Source: Opisthocomus hoazin (Eukaryota; Chordata; Aves; Opisthocomiformes; Opisthocomidae). Taken from it: 64,000 nucleotides of DNA. The stretch is taken from NCBI RefSeq assembly GCF_030867145.1, contig NC_134427.1, positions 16,949,001-17,013,000 of the forward strand, written 5' to 3'. Under the pieces are notes generated by a model. That model was given only the letters and a program-made list of their open reading frames with translations, had not been told where the DNA came from and made no database searches. Made by a program: the position numbers and the translations under genes. Within the stretch, counting starts at the first letter, position 1. Each line of letters begins with the position of its first letter. This document shows positions 12,201-27,200 of this stretch, piece by piece.

Positions 12201-15200
12201 ATCCAGCAGTTCAATCAGCATTAAGAACTAACTCTGCTAACATTTAAAACACAATAGATGTAACTGCTCATATATCATCCCTTGGCAGTAGATGTAATTC
12301 ACATTACATCTTACAGTTTGGAGACTCAGTAAACACATAAAGCACACACAAAAAAACTGAAAGCCAAGTTTTAAGATCTTAATTCTTGCTGCTAATTTCA
12401 AAATATTTTTGAAAAGCTGATACATTTTTCTAAAGTTTGCGATTTAAAACAGCGTTCAGCACATGACACATATTTACGGGGTTTGATGCGGCCCGATACA
12501 GGATCACCATCACTTGTTTTCCTAGAGTAAAAGCGTTGCAGGACCTGCGTTTTCTTGGAAGCACTTACTATGTGTCTGGCAGCAAAGACACCGTCTACTA
12601 TGGCACAGCAGAATGCAGCGATGACGCCAAAGCTGATGAAGACGATCGATGCAACCAGCTGAGGAAGGAAAACACAGCAAAGTATCATCTGCCTCTCCAC
12701 GACCAAGCGTTTCGAGCCCTCTCCACACGGATACGTAAAACCACAGTCAATGAGGCCTCCAGCAATCAATGACCCAAAGGTTTGCCCAGGCTGCACAGAC
12801 TGGTCTCATTGAAGGCAAGCAGATGCGCGTCTCGAAGGAGAGCGTCCGCTCCGGCAAGGCGGCTGGAGTGGTGGCGTTGTGCCGGATCGGTTCTCTGGGA
12901 CTCGATATTGTAATGCGAGTTTTTCTATGACTCCAAAGTGCTAAACTTAGGCTGAGGGTACACCTCCTTTTCTGGCTGCTGCTGTCCTTAACTCTTCCCG
13001 GGAGAGGAAGGAGGGGATTTCTTCTCTTCCCATCCCGGAGCGCTGCGGGGAGCTGAACACTTCCCAGGCTGTAAGGACACGGGAGGCTGCCGTGGGCAAA
13101 CCTCGCCGGTGGGACTATGTGTTCAGAAAACAACGCTTTCATGTGCAAAGCCATGAGACCAGCAGGTGGGTGACCAGCCTACGCCATCGGTGTTGTACAC
13201 TGTGGGACACTGGACTTGTCTGGACTTCATGGTGCCGAACGCAGAATTTGCGGTGAGTCAGCAGGGAGTAGCGGGGTTCGACCTGAGCAACGTGCTTGTC
13301 TCGCAAGACTTGAGCAACATGCTTATCTTGCAACACAAACGTGACGGCTTGTGGTCTAACGCTAAAGCCAACTGAGTGATGCCAAGGTCTTGCAGCCCGA
13401 TGTGGCTTCAGCAAAGCCAGAAAGACCCCCCCGTACATCTGCACCCAATTCCTCGCCCCGTGCTGAACTGTCGGGCCCCACTGGCCTTACAGCCCTTGCT
13501 AAGGGCTTGTCGGCACACGATAATTGACTTAGTCCCACCTCGCCAAGAGTATAAATCTGGCATTTAGAATCCTCCACTTTGACAACAAGAACTCCAACTA
13601 CCGGATGGGTCAACGAGCCTGGACCTCTCTCATCCCAAGCCTCTTTGGTAAGTTTTGTGCCTCTGACTACATCGGATGTCACGCGGGAAAGTATCGTTAA
13701 CAAAACCGCTGAACTATTAACTCGACCTCAATTTTTGCAAGTAAGTGTATTTAAGAATGGCAGTTCCGAACTTGTTATATCTGTCACCGTAATAAATAAT
13801 CTATCTTATCAACTTTGCAAAGCTGTCTTGGTGGAAGTCCTTGAGAGGTCTCTGACAGGCAAACACTGCCTCTGATGTGTGGCTACACACACAGTCCTTT
13901 AGACATAAACCGTTGACCAAGTCTGGGAGTAAGACTGGACCTAGCCGCACCCAGGCTCCTCTGAGAAGGAGTTTAGAAAGGAAGGGGTTCCCTGCCGAAC
14001 CTCGTGACCCAACGGGAGGGCCCCCCCACCCCAGCCACACATCAGATTTGTGCTCCTGACATGGCACAGAGCCTCGCAGCAGCCTGGCTGGGCTCCTCGG
14101 TGCTGGGCTGCGGCGAGCACAGCCCATGGGGTCTTCTGCTGGCTTGGGGGACCTGCAAGGAGCTGCTCCCTCCGCCTTCAGCTCAGGGAGGGAAGCCGGA
14201 CAGGTCTGATCCTCTTCCACTGGCCCCATCCTGCCCGTTCTTAAAATTAGGGTGAACGGATTGAGAAGGTAAACAGCAATACTTCAACCCCAACCCAGGT
14301 ATGAGAAACAAAGTCTCTACTCCCGCAACACCACTTCAAACACAGCTCTGCCAAAGCTCCAGTGCTCAGCTGGGGGAACCATGCACAACTGCCGACACAA
14401 CACCTCCTCGCTCCGGAGCAGCAGCTCAGCCGCTACCAGCAGGCTCCAGCCCAGCCCATCACACACAGCGCTCCCAACACCGATCCCAGTCCCCCTTGTC
14501 AAAGCACATCGGGGATATCGACAAGGCTGTGGAGGGAGGGCGAGGGCGGCATTCAGACAGAAAGGTTCACAAAGACATAGCTTGGGGAACAGCAGTATTT
14601 CCTTTTAAAGGACTGCAGGCTTTAATGGGTTTTTCCCCGGTGGTTTTCCACTCCAGTGATCACAGCCTTCAAGTGTCGGTCGCTGGCAGCTGTTAAAACT
14701 GCTTCTCCACAAGTACAAAGGTGGCTCTGGTCATCGAGAGCTTTGAGTAATAGTAAAAATCACTAACAGCACAAATACAAAAATAACGGTTAGCTTGGCC
14801 AGCACTGACGGATATCTCGGGTCTCCTGGCACGGGGATGTTTGTTTTAAAGCTCCAGGCTAAGTTTGCTCAAAAACCTTGGTTCCTGCCACTGCACAAGG
14901 ATCCAGTTCTCCGAAAGACAAGCCAAACCCCTTGACAAACACAAGCCAGAAGTATCCTGTAAGTTTAAAGTATCTCAGGATTTTTAGGTTAATCACACTG
15001 TTTTTCCCTAAGCCTCCCTCAGTGAAAACAGACCTTCCCCCAGCAACACTCACGTACAGACCAGGTCAGCTTGAGCAATGAGTACAGATGTACGAGGGCT
15101 CACGTGGGTCAGTAGAAATGGTCCCTGTACAATTGCTTACTTCAGTTATCTTCAAAATGAGATAAAATAAAACGGTTTTCTAGATGAGGCAAGTATTCCA

Positions 15201-18200
15201 GACGTACACTGTCCCACTGCAAATAAAAACCGCAGCAGCAGATGGAGCAGGCTGTGAAGCTAACCCAACGACCGCACAAACAAGCCACTGTCACTAGTAA
15301 CAAGCTGTTACTGGAATATTAGATGCTGTGCCATGAAGTACTTGCAGATGGCAGCAGGTGACAAATTTTCTAGGATCAGGTCCTCTGCTGGGACCCTGTT
15401 TCTGTCAGCTGCAACCACCAGCATTTCCCCCCCAGTCAGACCCACACCACCTCCACATCTGGATCACAGCTGGCACCCACCCATTACAGCGGTCACACTG
15501 TTTCACTACCACAACCAGTGAAACCACACACGGGGAGAAAGCACAGCTTCTTACGGTCTCGGTGGAAGAAATGGGGTTTATGGCCCAGGTTATTCTGTAG
15601 CAAGTCCCCTCTGTGCTGCGCTTTGTTTCACACGTACATGAAAGAGGATATTCTCCCTAAATAACATGCCCCTTGGAGACAGGAAGTGAGCCAGATGCTA
15701 AATATATACAATTAGGGTATTTGTCAGTTGCCCGTTCCAGCCGACAGGAGCTGCTAATATGGTTATTTAAAATAATACAAGGTTAATGATGATACTTTCA
15801 TAACAGCCCTACTAGGATACAAGGATCTGGTGTTAGAAATGGGTTTGCTCACTTTATTTACACAGTTTCCCCTCTCTCGGCTGGAGAAAGAAAAGCCTGA
15901 AAATCAAACACTGAGAATTTACAATAAAGAAAATCAAACAGCAAATAAAAACATATAGATTCATTTTAAAAATCCCATGGTTTTCAACTAATCTCAAGAT
16001 TTTTGATTTGGGGCTGACAGTGCTGTTACTGTAGCGAGCAGAAGTTCCTCTCAAGAGCCGTGTGATATTAGCGATTGGTCTTCACCCGTCTAACTCCTGC
16101 CAACGTCAGCCACACCGAGCAGCATTCGGACAAGAACAGACCAACTGGGTTCGAACAGCGCAGGAACGGTGAAGCAGGAGTGCTCTGGGCTGAGGTCGCC
16201 TTTGGGCCACGATCCAGTGACACATGGGCTGTGAAGCTGTTGGTTATTACTTTTCCGTGGCAGGGGTGACTGTCACAAAGCCATGTAAAATGCTGACACC
16301 TCACTTGAAAAACTGCTGAGCAGGCAGCTCGGGTGTAAGTCAGAGGTGCCCGTGGCGCTGGCAGGCAGCGCAGGCAGGCAGAGCAGGCAGGCAGAGCCGC
16401 TGGGCAGCTGGCCCTCCCCATGGGGACGAAAGCTCTCCCTCACTCTGACAAGTGGGATGTGCAGACACGCGGCATGAAAGCCAAGACGCTCGGGTGGGAG
16501 AAACAAGAGACGTCTATTCCCATCGGCAGGCTGAAGTGGAGGGCTACTCCAGGTCAGCTCTCCCCACCAGCCACGCTGGTTTGCTCGACTCCTCGCGCTC
16601 CCCAGCCAGCTTACGGGCAGAAACACGTGCAAGAACACGGCAGCAGAAGGTGCTTCCAGCTCTTCCTGCCACCACTGAGGAGCAACTGCATAACAAGCAA
16701 CACCAAGACTGTCTTTTAGCAATCTAGGATGCTGGGGAAGTTCACAGAAAATTAAAAAAAAAGCATCCTGCACTGCCAAGTGATAGCTACTGCATGTCCT
16801 CTCTGTGGTCAGAGCAGAGACACGCCAGATGCCAGCCGAGGCAGCAGTGACGCAATCCCTGCAAAGTTGGGTCATGTGTGCTTTCCAGGACACAAAATGA
16901 CAGAGAGATGAAAAGAATGAACACAGGCTACCCAGGGCTCTTCAGGATAAACAAACAAGCCAGGTCAGAGCGACGCTGTCACTCACAGGCGCGCCTGTGA
17001 AGAACGCAGGACTGGCGCAGCATGGTCGTTGCTCAACCAGACCCTGACGTGCTGCTAACGGATGACAAGCAAGAGGCCTGGAAAACCTGCTAGGACAGAA
17101 AGAACAGGACACATTGCTCTTGCAGAGCCAGGGTAAAAACAACAAAAAAAACCCCACTGGGAAACCCACCTTCCCTGCACCCTGTCTGACTGCAGGAAAG
17201 GCTGCAGGGACAGCACCATTTCCCTTCGCCCCTGAGCAGCCTCCTACGAGGGCAACACGGGGCAACTGCTGGGGAGGCGGATGGCAGCCGCCGTCCCGGG
17301 AGAGGCAAGCGGAGGCCGGAGGCAGCCACGTCCACAGGGTGCTCTGGGAGCCGGACTGTGCCTCCCCACACGCTGCCTGTAGCCAGCCACATGCGGCAAG
17401 CAGAGAAAACGGGCTAGGAAAGACTGAGCTCGACATCCTGCCAACACCACATCAACTTCTTTGATCTCTCTCTACCCATGCCTTTTGCTAAAGTCTCCCA
17501 AAAGACTTCCCCCCACCCTAAGCCCTGTTACCGACACCTCCAAGCACTACAGCCCCTACCTTCAGGCACAGGCAGGAAGGTGAGGGGTTTGTGGAACAGC
17601 GTCTGCAGGACATGTTTAGGGGCCATCAGAGACCCAGCCAAGTCCACACGAGTCTCCTGTGCTGGCCAAAAGGGGTAATCAGGACCAGCTCTGTCCTCAC
17701 TGCACGGAGTGACCCCCTCCCACCCCAGCACACAGTCAGTTGTGATCTTATCGTACCAGCAGTGCTGGTCTCATCTGGTTTGTGCTGTCTGCACGTTCAC
17801 TGCCCACCTGCTCTCTTCTGGACGTTGCTCCCATGGAGCAGGACACCAGAGACCTGCCTAGGCAGCAACTGCCCAGCCCCAGCACACAACAGCCTCTGTG
17901 CCGCGCGAGGAGGGAACCAGAGCGTGGTGTGGTCCGCACAACTGGTCTAGCCAGCATCTTCCGCGCTTCTTAGGTTCCCAGCTGCTGCTTTACAGCACAC
18001 AAAGTGTCTCGGTTTTCCTTCCTACCTGAAGAGGTGTTTGGAAACCAGGACCAGCAAAATTCATGTTAATCAGCAACACTGGAGAAGTTGGTTGCTTTTC
18101 AATGACACCAGTCTTCATGCTTTCTGTCTTGTCGATACCTTAAGTGATTTACTCTCTAGACCCATCTGAGCAGAGAGGTCTGAGCACTCCCATCCTCAGG

Positions 18201-21200
18201 AAGAACTTTCTGCTGGGCCCTGTAAAGGCTTCCATCTCCAGTCTCTGGGTTACCAGTTACACCACCTGCCTGATCTTCTTCTCTGTCCTTTGCTTAGAAT
18301 AGAAAGTGGCCAAAAGCAATTCCTGCAGAGCCCCAAGCCTCTAGGAATTTATTTTAAAATATTTAAAATAAATGTATTATGTTTATGTTATTTACCATAT
18401 TATGTATCACACACTGTGACAGCTCAACAGAAAAAGCGCTGGGCATGAGTCTGCGAAGCACTGAGCATCCTGAAAACTCCAAACGCTCCATTTCAAGCCC
18501 TTGGGAAAAACCCCACTGAGTTGAATGAGACTGTATATAGTCACTTTGTGCTTCCTTGAGCTTTTTTTTTTTTTTTTAATTTAAAAATATCAGGGTTAGC
18601 AGCCGTGTTCTCACGGGCTGTCAGAAATCATCTCTAGTTCTCAAAAGGTATGCAACACTACTATGGAAGAGTTAGGAAAATCAGTAACACTCTTTACACA
18701 TAAAACTTGAGTTACTGTCATTTTTTAAAAAAAGTTTTTATAATGAACTTACCATTTGCCTTTTGTTTTCTATCAAGTTTGATCCAATTATTCCAAGAAA
18801 CGACCCAAAACCAAGCTGAAAAACAACATATTGTTAGCATTTAGATCAGGACGATATCCAACTTATTTTACATATAGACAGAACATAATTAAATCCAGAA
18901 GCAGCAAAAGAACATACTGTGGATGCGTGAGCACTCTTCCTTCAGCAAGGAATCAGTGGAGCCTCTCACTAGCAGGAACTATCAAGTGTATCCCTTACAT
19001 GACACTGAAAGCGTGTGTAGAAATCAAAAGGATGAGTTCTGAATTCCATCCCCTCTCCAGTGATGCTGAGAAATGGCTGGTGGATGAGGATATGCACTGC
19101 TGTCTCGAAACAACCCTGCGAACACTCAGGAGCCTCCAGATGCAAACCTAGCAGGACCACACCACTAGCATCTGCAGGACCAGGCTTTCTCAGCCTCACC
19201 ACGGGTGTGAGCAATCACCTAAGTTTTCAACTTGGAGAATTTCTTGATGCAAAGTATGAAATAAGGGAGAATTATATTTGGGAAGATTTAGCTGTTTCCT
19301 GCTGCCTTCTACTCCTCCCTCATCTCCAGGGGTGAGAATGCACCAACCAGGGTCTTCTATCAGAAGAGCTCATGCCAGCCCAGCCAACAGAATGAGCTAC
19401 ACCAGCAAAAACATCTTTTCTTGCTGCCATGGCTGACAACACTGCTCTTCTTTCAGCTCAGTGAAGTCAGCCAGGAGTGTGATCTCCCACCTCCATTCTC
19501 CACGGCCTTAGGCTATTCAGCTACACTAAACAGAAGTTTCTAGGACAGAGCACACCTCAGCCAGGCCAGAAACAGGGACCTCAGCCAGGAACCATGGACT
19601 ATGGGGGGAGATGCAGAAGTACTTCTGTGTCACACCGAGAAAGGTCTTTGATCGGTGTAGAGCATATCCAACTCCACTTCTACGGGTTGGCAAAAGGAGA
19701 AATGCCGGAAAAAGTCCTGCAGTTGGACTGGTCATATTAAGCAGGTACAAATCCAGCCAATAGACTAGGGGGGGAGTGAAGATCTGGGTGAGAATCCCAA
19801 ATAACTGGCCAACTCCTCAGGAAGCCGAATAAGGCACAAGACAAGCTGCAGTGATTCAAGAATGAACCTGGAATTGGTATTTCAATATCCAGGAATAGAA
19901 AACAAAGGTTTAATAAATCCGATACCAACAAGCAGAGGCACGTGCAGAGATTAGCAGGCACAAACGTGATGAAAAGTTGGGCTGAAACCTTGCCCTGCTC
20001 TGCTGAAGCCCGGTAATGTTTGGTGCAGTGCCGTGGGCAGCAAGGGCTGCTGGCTCAGATGGCAGGGATTAAAGCAGAGCAGCGACCCGGCTGCTGCTTC
20101 CCCGCTGCCTGCCTCACACTCCGACCTCTCAGAGACCGCTGTCCCCACACCGGGGACCAGCTGCCACGGTGGGAAGCACAGCAACGAAGCTGAAGGCTGC
20201 TCAACACTGGGGCCAGGTAACAGGAGTTTTACAGCTCAATTCCAAGCCCCGAACCTGGGAGATCCACGCGTTAACAGTGACGTGGATCCACGCACTATTT
20301 TCAGTCTTGTGATATTTAGCAGCAAGGAAGTTGTATGGCAACACACACCTAAGGGAAATGCTCAAGAAAAATGTTTTGTGCCCTTTGAGCTTGATCCAAC
20401 ATGTTTAAGAGGAATGTCCATGTGGTGCTTCAGAGCAGCCTCAAACCAAACGGCGAAATACTTAACATAATTTAAGATAATTCCAAAAAGAGGAAATTAA
20501 AGCAAGTCTGTACATCCAAGAGGTGAACACCAAATAAATCAGTGCATTCTCATTAATAACTGGGAATTCTGATTGCATTAATGGGAAAAAATACGTGTTC
20601 TTCTAAGGATGGGACAAAGAGATCTTAGTAATCTGCATCAATTGCATCACTTATTTGTTGGTGGATTCGATCCCCTGGGATGTCTGTCTGAAAGGAAGAC
20701 AGGACACAAAATGAACATACTTTTTCCAGAGTAAAGCCCCAGGCCAACACGCCTGACGAGGAACCATTACAGAAAAGCTTTGCCAGTCAAAGTCTAAGGA
20801 AAGTTAGTCATTTACGCAGATGCTGGAAGCTGGTGTAACCTGAAGACAATGCATGGATCTCACAGAGCCTCACGTCCATAAGGGTGCTTGCCCTGCGCAC
20901 CTGATCTGGGCTGCCCAGGCCCAGGTCAGTCATCCAGCCACCAGTAAAGACATTTCCCACAGAGGCACAGCCAGGGTGTTCACAGATGTAGTTGTGAAGG
21001 TGTCGGTGGTCATGGAGGAGGGTGAAGGCAGCATGGCTACAGGACACGTCATTGCACCTTCTGCTTCAGCTCCTCCAGTTGTGTCAATGAAGAACTACAC
21101 TGTTTTGGGGAAAAAAAACCCCAAAACCCAACAAAAATAATCCTACTAATGCATGGAACGTCTCCCATGCCTGGTTCTGTCCTTCCTCAGCAGCAGAGGA

Positions 21201-24200
21201 CTAGGAACATAGTCCTCCACATCAGACAGCCACTTCTCTGCATGTTTCCTCCTTGCACAGGCGGTGTTTGCCCAAGACACACAGGTTAAAGGAGGAAAGA
21301 ATGGTGCATTATGCATGGCAGCGATGAGACATCTGCTGTCCCATGAGATGACCCAATCCACGGATCTGGTCAACGCACAGAGAAGTCACCTAGCACACGA
21401 AGAGACTTAAGGCTCTACCTTTTCCTTACCAGTGCAGGGTACTCGGGGCATGGCTACTGATGGTGCACCAGTAAAGGTGCACAGAATCCTAGTGGAGAGG
21501 CACTCAGGCCTAACATCAGTGTGAAGTTCTGGATGACAAGACCTGCAAGGAGCTGCTTCTCTGGGGCTGTGGAAGCCACCTGCTTGGGGACAACTCAACG
21601 AGTACTCATGTACCACAGCAAGCCGTTTTTCCACAGCAATGGGAGAAATCACAGCTTTTTATAAAACATCAGCTATTTTAAGCACCTGCTGAAGTATCCA
21701 GCAGCACACTGAAATGTTTTCCTATGCAGGGAGGCAGGCGAGGTCATCACATATTTCCACACAGCAGATTAATGAACTGAGAGGTGGAATTTGGTGATAA
21801 ACACAAACTGTCAGGGTGCCTCCAAATAAAGTAACTCACTGCCCTTCCCAAGTCCAGGAATTCATTAATTCCTTGAGTGGACCAAGTGTTACAAAAGTGT
21901 AAGCGATGCTGACATTCCCGGAGCACAAATAGCACAGGAGATGTCAAGGGGACGTGAACAACAGGTTCTACCCATCTGCATCCGTCTGCAGGACCTGCTC
22001 TGCAGCACAAGGTTCGACTCGGGCTGACAGAGCGCAGGCTAAGCACGGAGAGTTTGAAGCAGCCTTGTCACCTTTCTCAACACCTTCCTTCTATACTTCT
22101 CTTTAAAAAAAAGATGAGGCCAAAATGCAGGAGTTGCTGGGACAAGCGAGAAAACCAATCCTAAACCAGAGGCCCAACAGTCTGTAACAACGTTCCATAT
22201 TAATGGCTGTATGGGCAGCTTTCTTCAGTCATAGAAGAGCTTGTCCACAAAGAAGTATAAACGTCCCTGCGACCAGCAATGCATGGCAAATAAATCCAAC
22301 GGCAACAAGAAGTCTCCACCTAACAAACTGGACTGGCTTTCAGCCTCTAAACCTAAATGCACAGCGCCGCACAGCTCTTACACCAGGAGCCCCGAGCTGG
22401 GGGCTGCAGTTACGCTTTGCCTGCTGAGACACCACTTTGGCTGCAGCTCAGTCCTTTTTGTGCTTCTTCTCGAGCATGTCTCAGACACGCACAGGAACAG
22501 GCCTCAACTTGCTTTCCAGCTGGTGTCAGACCTCTGCTCTTGCCGGGAAGGGCATGATGTACTTGTCCCTTATGCTTCTGCAGGAGGTTATACATCTACT
22601 GGTAAAAAGGCTGGGCACCAGCGGTCTTCTCTAAATTAAGCCATTTGAAGCTACAAGATTGTCCTTTCCCGTTTCCATCTGTTGATAACAAGAAAGCAGA
22701 AATGGATGCGCTAGCTGCTTTGATGTGCATGCTGCCCTGGCAAGCTGCCACAGCTATTGCTAACGCGCTTCTCCTCACTCAGGGACTCTGGATCGTTCAA
22801 TGCTTCTGCAAAGGAACTTTACGACCACAAGTTCATGTGAACAGTATTTCAAGACCTGCTCTCTCACTTGTTCTTGGCACCTGTGGTCCTTCTTTGCCTT
22901 ACTTGTGCCTGGGGTTAAGGTGATGTATGCAGACAAAGAAGTTATAAGGTTGCTTTGACTGACATAAGACCTCTTTATCTGTCGCCCTGTTAGCTCACAA
23001 GCAGGTTCTTACCTAAGCTCAGGGGAAGGTGCCACTTGACTGGATGGGATCTTTGCATGGGAATGAGCAGCAGGTGCAAAATAATAATAAAACAAATAAA
23101 TCAAATGGCAATGAAGTAGCCGAGCACAATATTCAAGATCACCCTTTATAACATTTGCAGCATTACAAGGGACTTTGTAGGCAATAAGTTTTCTAGACCT
23201 ACCTAGGAGTTCTATACTTACAATAACCCCTGGGTAATAACCTCCAACAGTCACATTTTGGGTTCTTGTTGTAGCAGCTAGGCCCACCGTTAGAATTAAT
23301 ACTGACACAATGAGGAGAGTCACAGTTACGTAGAGGGAATTTCTTTTTCTTCTATTGAACGACCCTAAAAACACACATACACAACAGAATTTGCTGATTC
23401 CATCTGGGGACACTCATGGTACTGCAAAGTTCTCCTCCCACCGCCAACCACATCGTGGTGAATTTTATTTCTTCTAACGTGAGAATATTTTTAGCTCTGG
23501 CTGTCACTTCTCACCTTCACTAACACGCTGTATCAAGCGTTAGTAGGGCATCTGAATTCACATTTACTCATCACTGCTCTGACGCAGATGCAGAGAAGCC
23601 TTAAAAACTGTAACTTTGCAAAGCTCAGTTGGATACACCGGAGCCTCCCAGCCCTTCTGGCCTGGGGCAACTAAGCTAGTGAGAAATATTACCATTAGGC
23701 ATTTACATATTTTATGATCTGTCTACTTACAGCAAGCTAAATAATCACACTGTATGCCAGTTATTTTGAGGGGGGGAAATCTTGGTGGTAATCATATCAT
23801 AAGGCATCCACAATTTTCCATGTAAATGAGACATCACCAGTAACAGCCACTTCTCCTCCTCCTGCAGTATCATCCTCTGCTTTCAGCAAGGACCAGGTAT
23901 TTTTAGATGCTTGAATAATGAGTTTGTGGATTAGTAAAACTCATCTACAGCTGCCTGATTATGTTTTTTTTTTCCTTTTATATATTTATAGATCACCCAA
24001 ATTAGCTTAAATATAAAATAGTGATTCCATCAGCCAAGAGGAAAGCTGCCTGCGACGTTACGCTCAGCAACACCTTTAGGCGTGTTTGTTCAGTGTGCGC
24101 TCTGACATCTTTACATCACTTTGTGGAACAATCCTTTTGATTATATTTCATACATTATGCAGACATAACCCGGCGCCCATGAGAGTGGCTGGCAGGATAA

Positions 24201-27200
24201 CGGGCTGAACAGCCCCCTGCCCGCGCTCCCCATGGGCTTCTGGGGCCACCCTGAATCCCATCCGCGCAGCTCGGGGCTCTCCAAGGCATCCTGGGAGCAG
24301 GCAAAGGCATCTCCCACCCCAGAGGCTCCCAAGGGATGTACACGCTGCCAGAGCTTCTCAGGGCTTTTCAGAGCAGGGCAGGGATGTGGCCTGAGAGCAA
24401 GGAGCTGCTTCCACCATTGCTGAGCGTATTCCCTAAAGCAAACCACATTGGGAACCCCCTTCTGAGGTGTTCAGAGGCTCTGTACGTGGTGAGATAAATC
24501 CCCTGTAGAAAGGCTGGGAGGAAAGGCTCAGCCAAACCAAGCACCACCTCCTTGTCCAAGTTCTCCAGAGAGGAGCATGCCAGGCCTTGCTGGCCGGCTT
24601 TCTGTCTTGAAGACGTACAGCCCAGGTGCCCACGGGCCCTTCTTTAGGGTCTGCACGTATTTGCAGCACAGCCAGAGCATTTTCACCCTAACAGCTATAC
24701 CAGTGCAGCCATACGGACACACGCGGGTACAAATGGCCTCTGGTCTTCCGCAGGGACAGTTGTCCCCAGGGAAAAGCGCAGCAGCTCCCCGCTGCTCCCT
24801 CCCACTCACCCCAAGCTGACCCACCAGCCATGCTGCTGGCAGGAGCGGACCCTCTCCATGCCGGTCCATGCTCCGGGCTGGCACAGCTGCCACGGGGCTG
24901 GATCGTTTCACCCACACGAACCAGATGAGCTTGCAATCGCAGACAAGTCCTAAGCTTGGGGCTTAAAGGCCCAACACAAGTTGATGAATGGCAAGAGAGG
25001 TTTATAAAGAAAAGCAATATCCTTTTTGACTGAGCAGTGTCTCTAGAAGGAAAGCTCTCCACCCACAAACCTTCTGCTCATGTCCCAGAGCACAGCTGGG
25101 ACTGCACCACTGGGACATCGCTGGGTCTAAGAGCAAGGAGCCTGACAACTAGCTAGTCCTTAGCTGGAATGAATAGCTAGACAGTTACTAATTCCAAACA
25201 AAATAAAATTTAATAACTGCTAGAGAACCCGAAGATCCAGGCTGGATCTTTTATCAGCGATCCTTAGTTTTTCATGCCATTTTTCACAGGATGGGGATAA
25301 AGGTTCCCACCTGTTTGCTGCAGGTGGCATTTGGGGCTGATATTTTTATTCTCCTAAATCTGCCCAGTAAGTTCATAATATAAAATCTAGACTTATAAAG
25401 CATTCAAAATTCATCAAGATATTAGGCTATTCTGTGTGTACTGTCTCCCAAATACTATTGCTCCTGCCATGCTCCAGTTTCAATGTAATCATTTAAATGC
25501 AAATGTCACATAAACATCTTAAAATTCCAAAGTACTGGGACCAAAGGTTTAGTTAGCCGGACAAAACTTCAGAAACTGGAGAAAAAATTGCTACTTTTTA
25601 CACAGGTCAGCTCTGAAAGGAAAGAATGAACCTGTCTTGCTTATGCCCACTGTAGATCACCAAGCTCCCGACTGCTGCTACAATTTGGCTGGCAGATGAG
25701 CAGCAGATAAGTAAAACCAGCCGTATGTTCCTCACACAGCTTAAACTCTACGGTTCGGCTGTGCGGCCGTGCAGGTGTTTGTGTGCCGCGCAAAACCACC
25801 CTGCAGAGCACGACATTTCTGCACACCGACCAGTATCCCTCCACCGCCATCAGAGATGCTGCAAAAAGTTACCAGGAAAAACAACGGCAGCTGGCACACA
25901 CCAACATGCCATACAGAAGTGGAACCGAAGCTTTCCAATATACCTTCTAAGAATAAAAACCAACGCAAAACACCAAAAAAACCCCACAAAACCCAAACGC
26001 TTTTATTCCGGGTCCTAACAAAACCAACCACAATCCTTTAACTCGATGCTGGAGAGACACGTGAAACTGAAGGGACAATGTGATTACCTCCACTTCAGCT
26101 CTGTACTGGGATGCTAATTCCATTTTCTTCTTTCTCTGAAAGCAGGTTTTGTTACAGATATATCGAGAAAGTGGGTTTGCACTTGTGTAAGGATGCCTGC
26201 GGCTGCTTCAGCACACAGGGACCCGTACCCCGTGTCTCCACTGACCGCTGCTGGAGGGCTGCCCTAGCCAAATCATCTCGCTCAACATTAATTTTTGCTG
26301 AAAGTATTCCCCATTAGATCGCTTTCCTCTTCGCTACTGATCCTGGAAGAGCATTACACACACGAGCGGAGCTACGACCATCTCTGCTTTTAAGAGACAG
26401 TAATGGCCTTTTCTCTGCGATTTATCCCAATGACGTACCTCAAAACTTGCAGTCCTTACCTTAACAGGAGTATACATGGTGGTTTGAAACACGGTGCTTA
26501 ACTCTATGCGGAAGATGCAAAGAAATTAATGCTATCTGTAGTCTGCCTACTTCTGCTCAAATGGCACTCAGAATACAGACAGGCTTGGGAAAGATCATTT
26601 TTATGTTAAGCCTCAGAAACATCCTCTTTTATAGCTTCTATGTAAGAGCCCGCCCTAAAAACAAAGTTGTCGCAGTTTTTTCCAGCCCAGTTTCAAAGTT
26701 TGCCACAACACCTATGTTAGTACTGCCCCCGATTTACTTTTTTTCCTGATTATCAGAAGGAAACGAGCTGGCACAGAAACAGCACCGACCTCTCCACCTT
26801 GGTCTTCGGGGGGGGGGGGGGGGAGGGGGCCAGCAGCGCAGCCCGCGGGAGGCAGCGGTGACCGCTGCCCGAGGAGAGCCGGGGGCAAACGGCACCGAGC
26901 CGTGTGTGCGTCCCCCAGCCCCCTCCTCTGTTCCCGCTCTCCGCTGAGCAGCTGCCCGGGTCCGTGCCCGGGTCCGCGCCCGCCGGCAGGGGCTGCAGCT
27001 CCCGGGGGCTCCGCTCCTGCGCGGGAGGCTGAGGAGATGGCGGCGGGACGAGGGATGCTCCGACCCCGCCAGCCGGGCGCGGGAGAGCTGCCGGCGGCCC
27101 CGCTCCACAGGATGCGGCGCGGGGGGCTCCGCCGCGGCCCTGGGGGGACGGGACGGGACGGGCCAGGCCGACCCCCGCGCCAACCCCGCGCCCGAACAGG

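Larger units (their letters stand above)
12659..18752. other. TMEM255A intron 3
   Basis: The largest features are the LTR-like region at about 13140-14010 with its 27-bp near-tandem duplication, and a short CAGGCAGG-type repeat at 16364-16400. A T-run lies near 18562-18578. The remainder holds only short chance frames and no recognisable gene. Confidence 0.6.
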
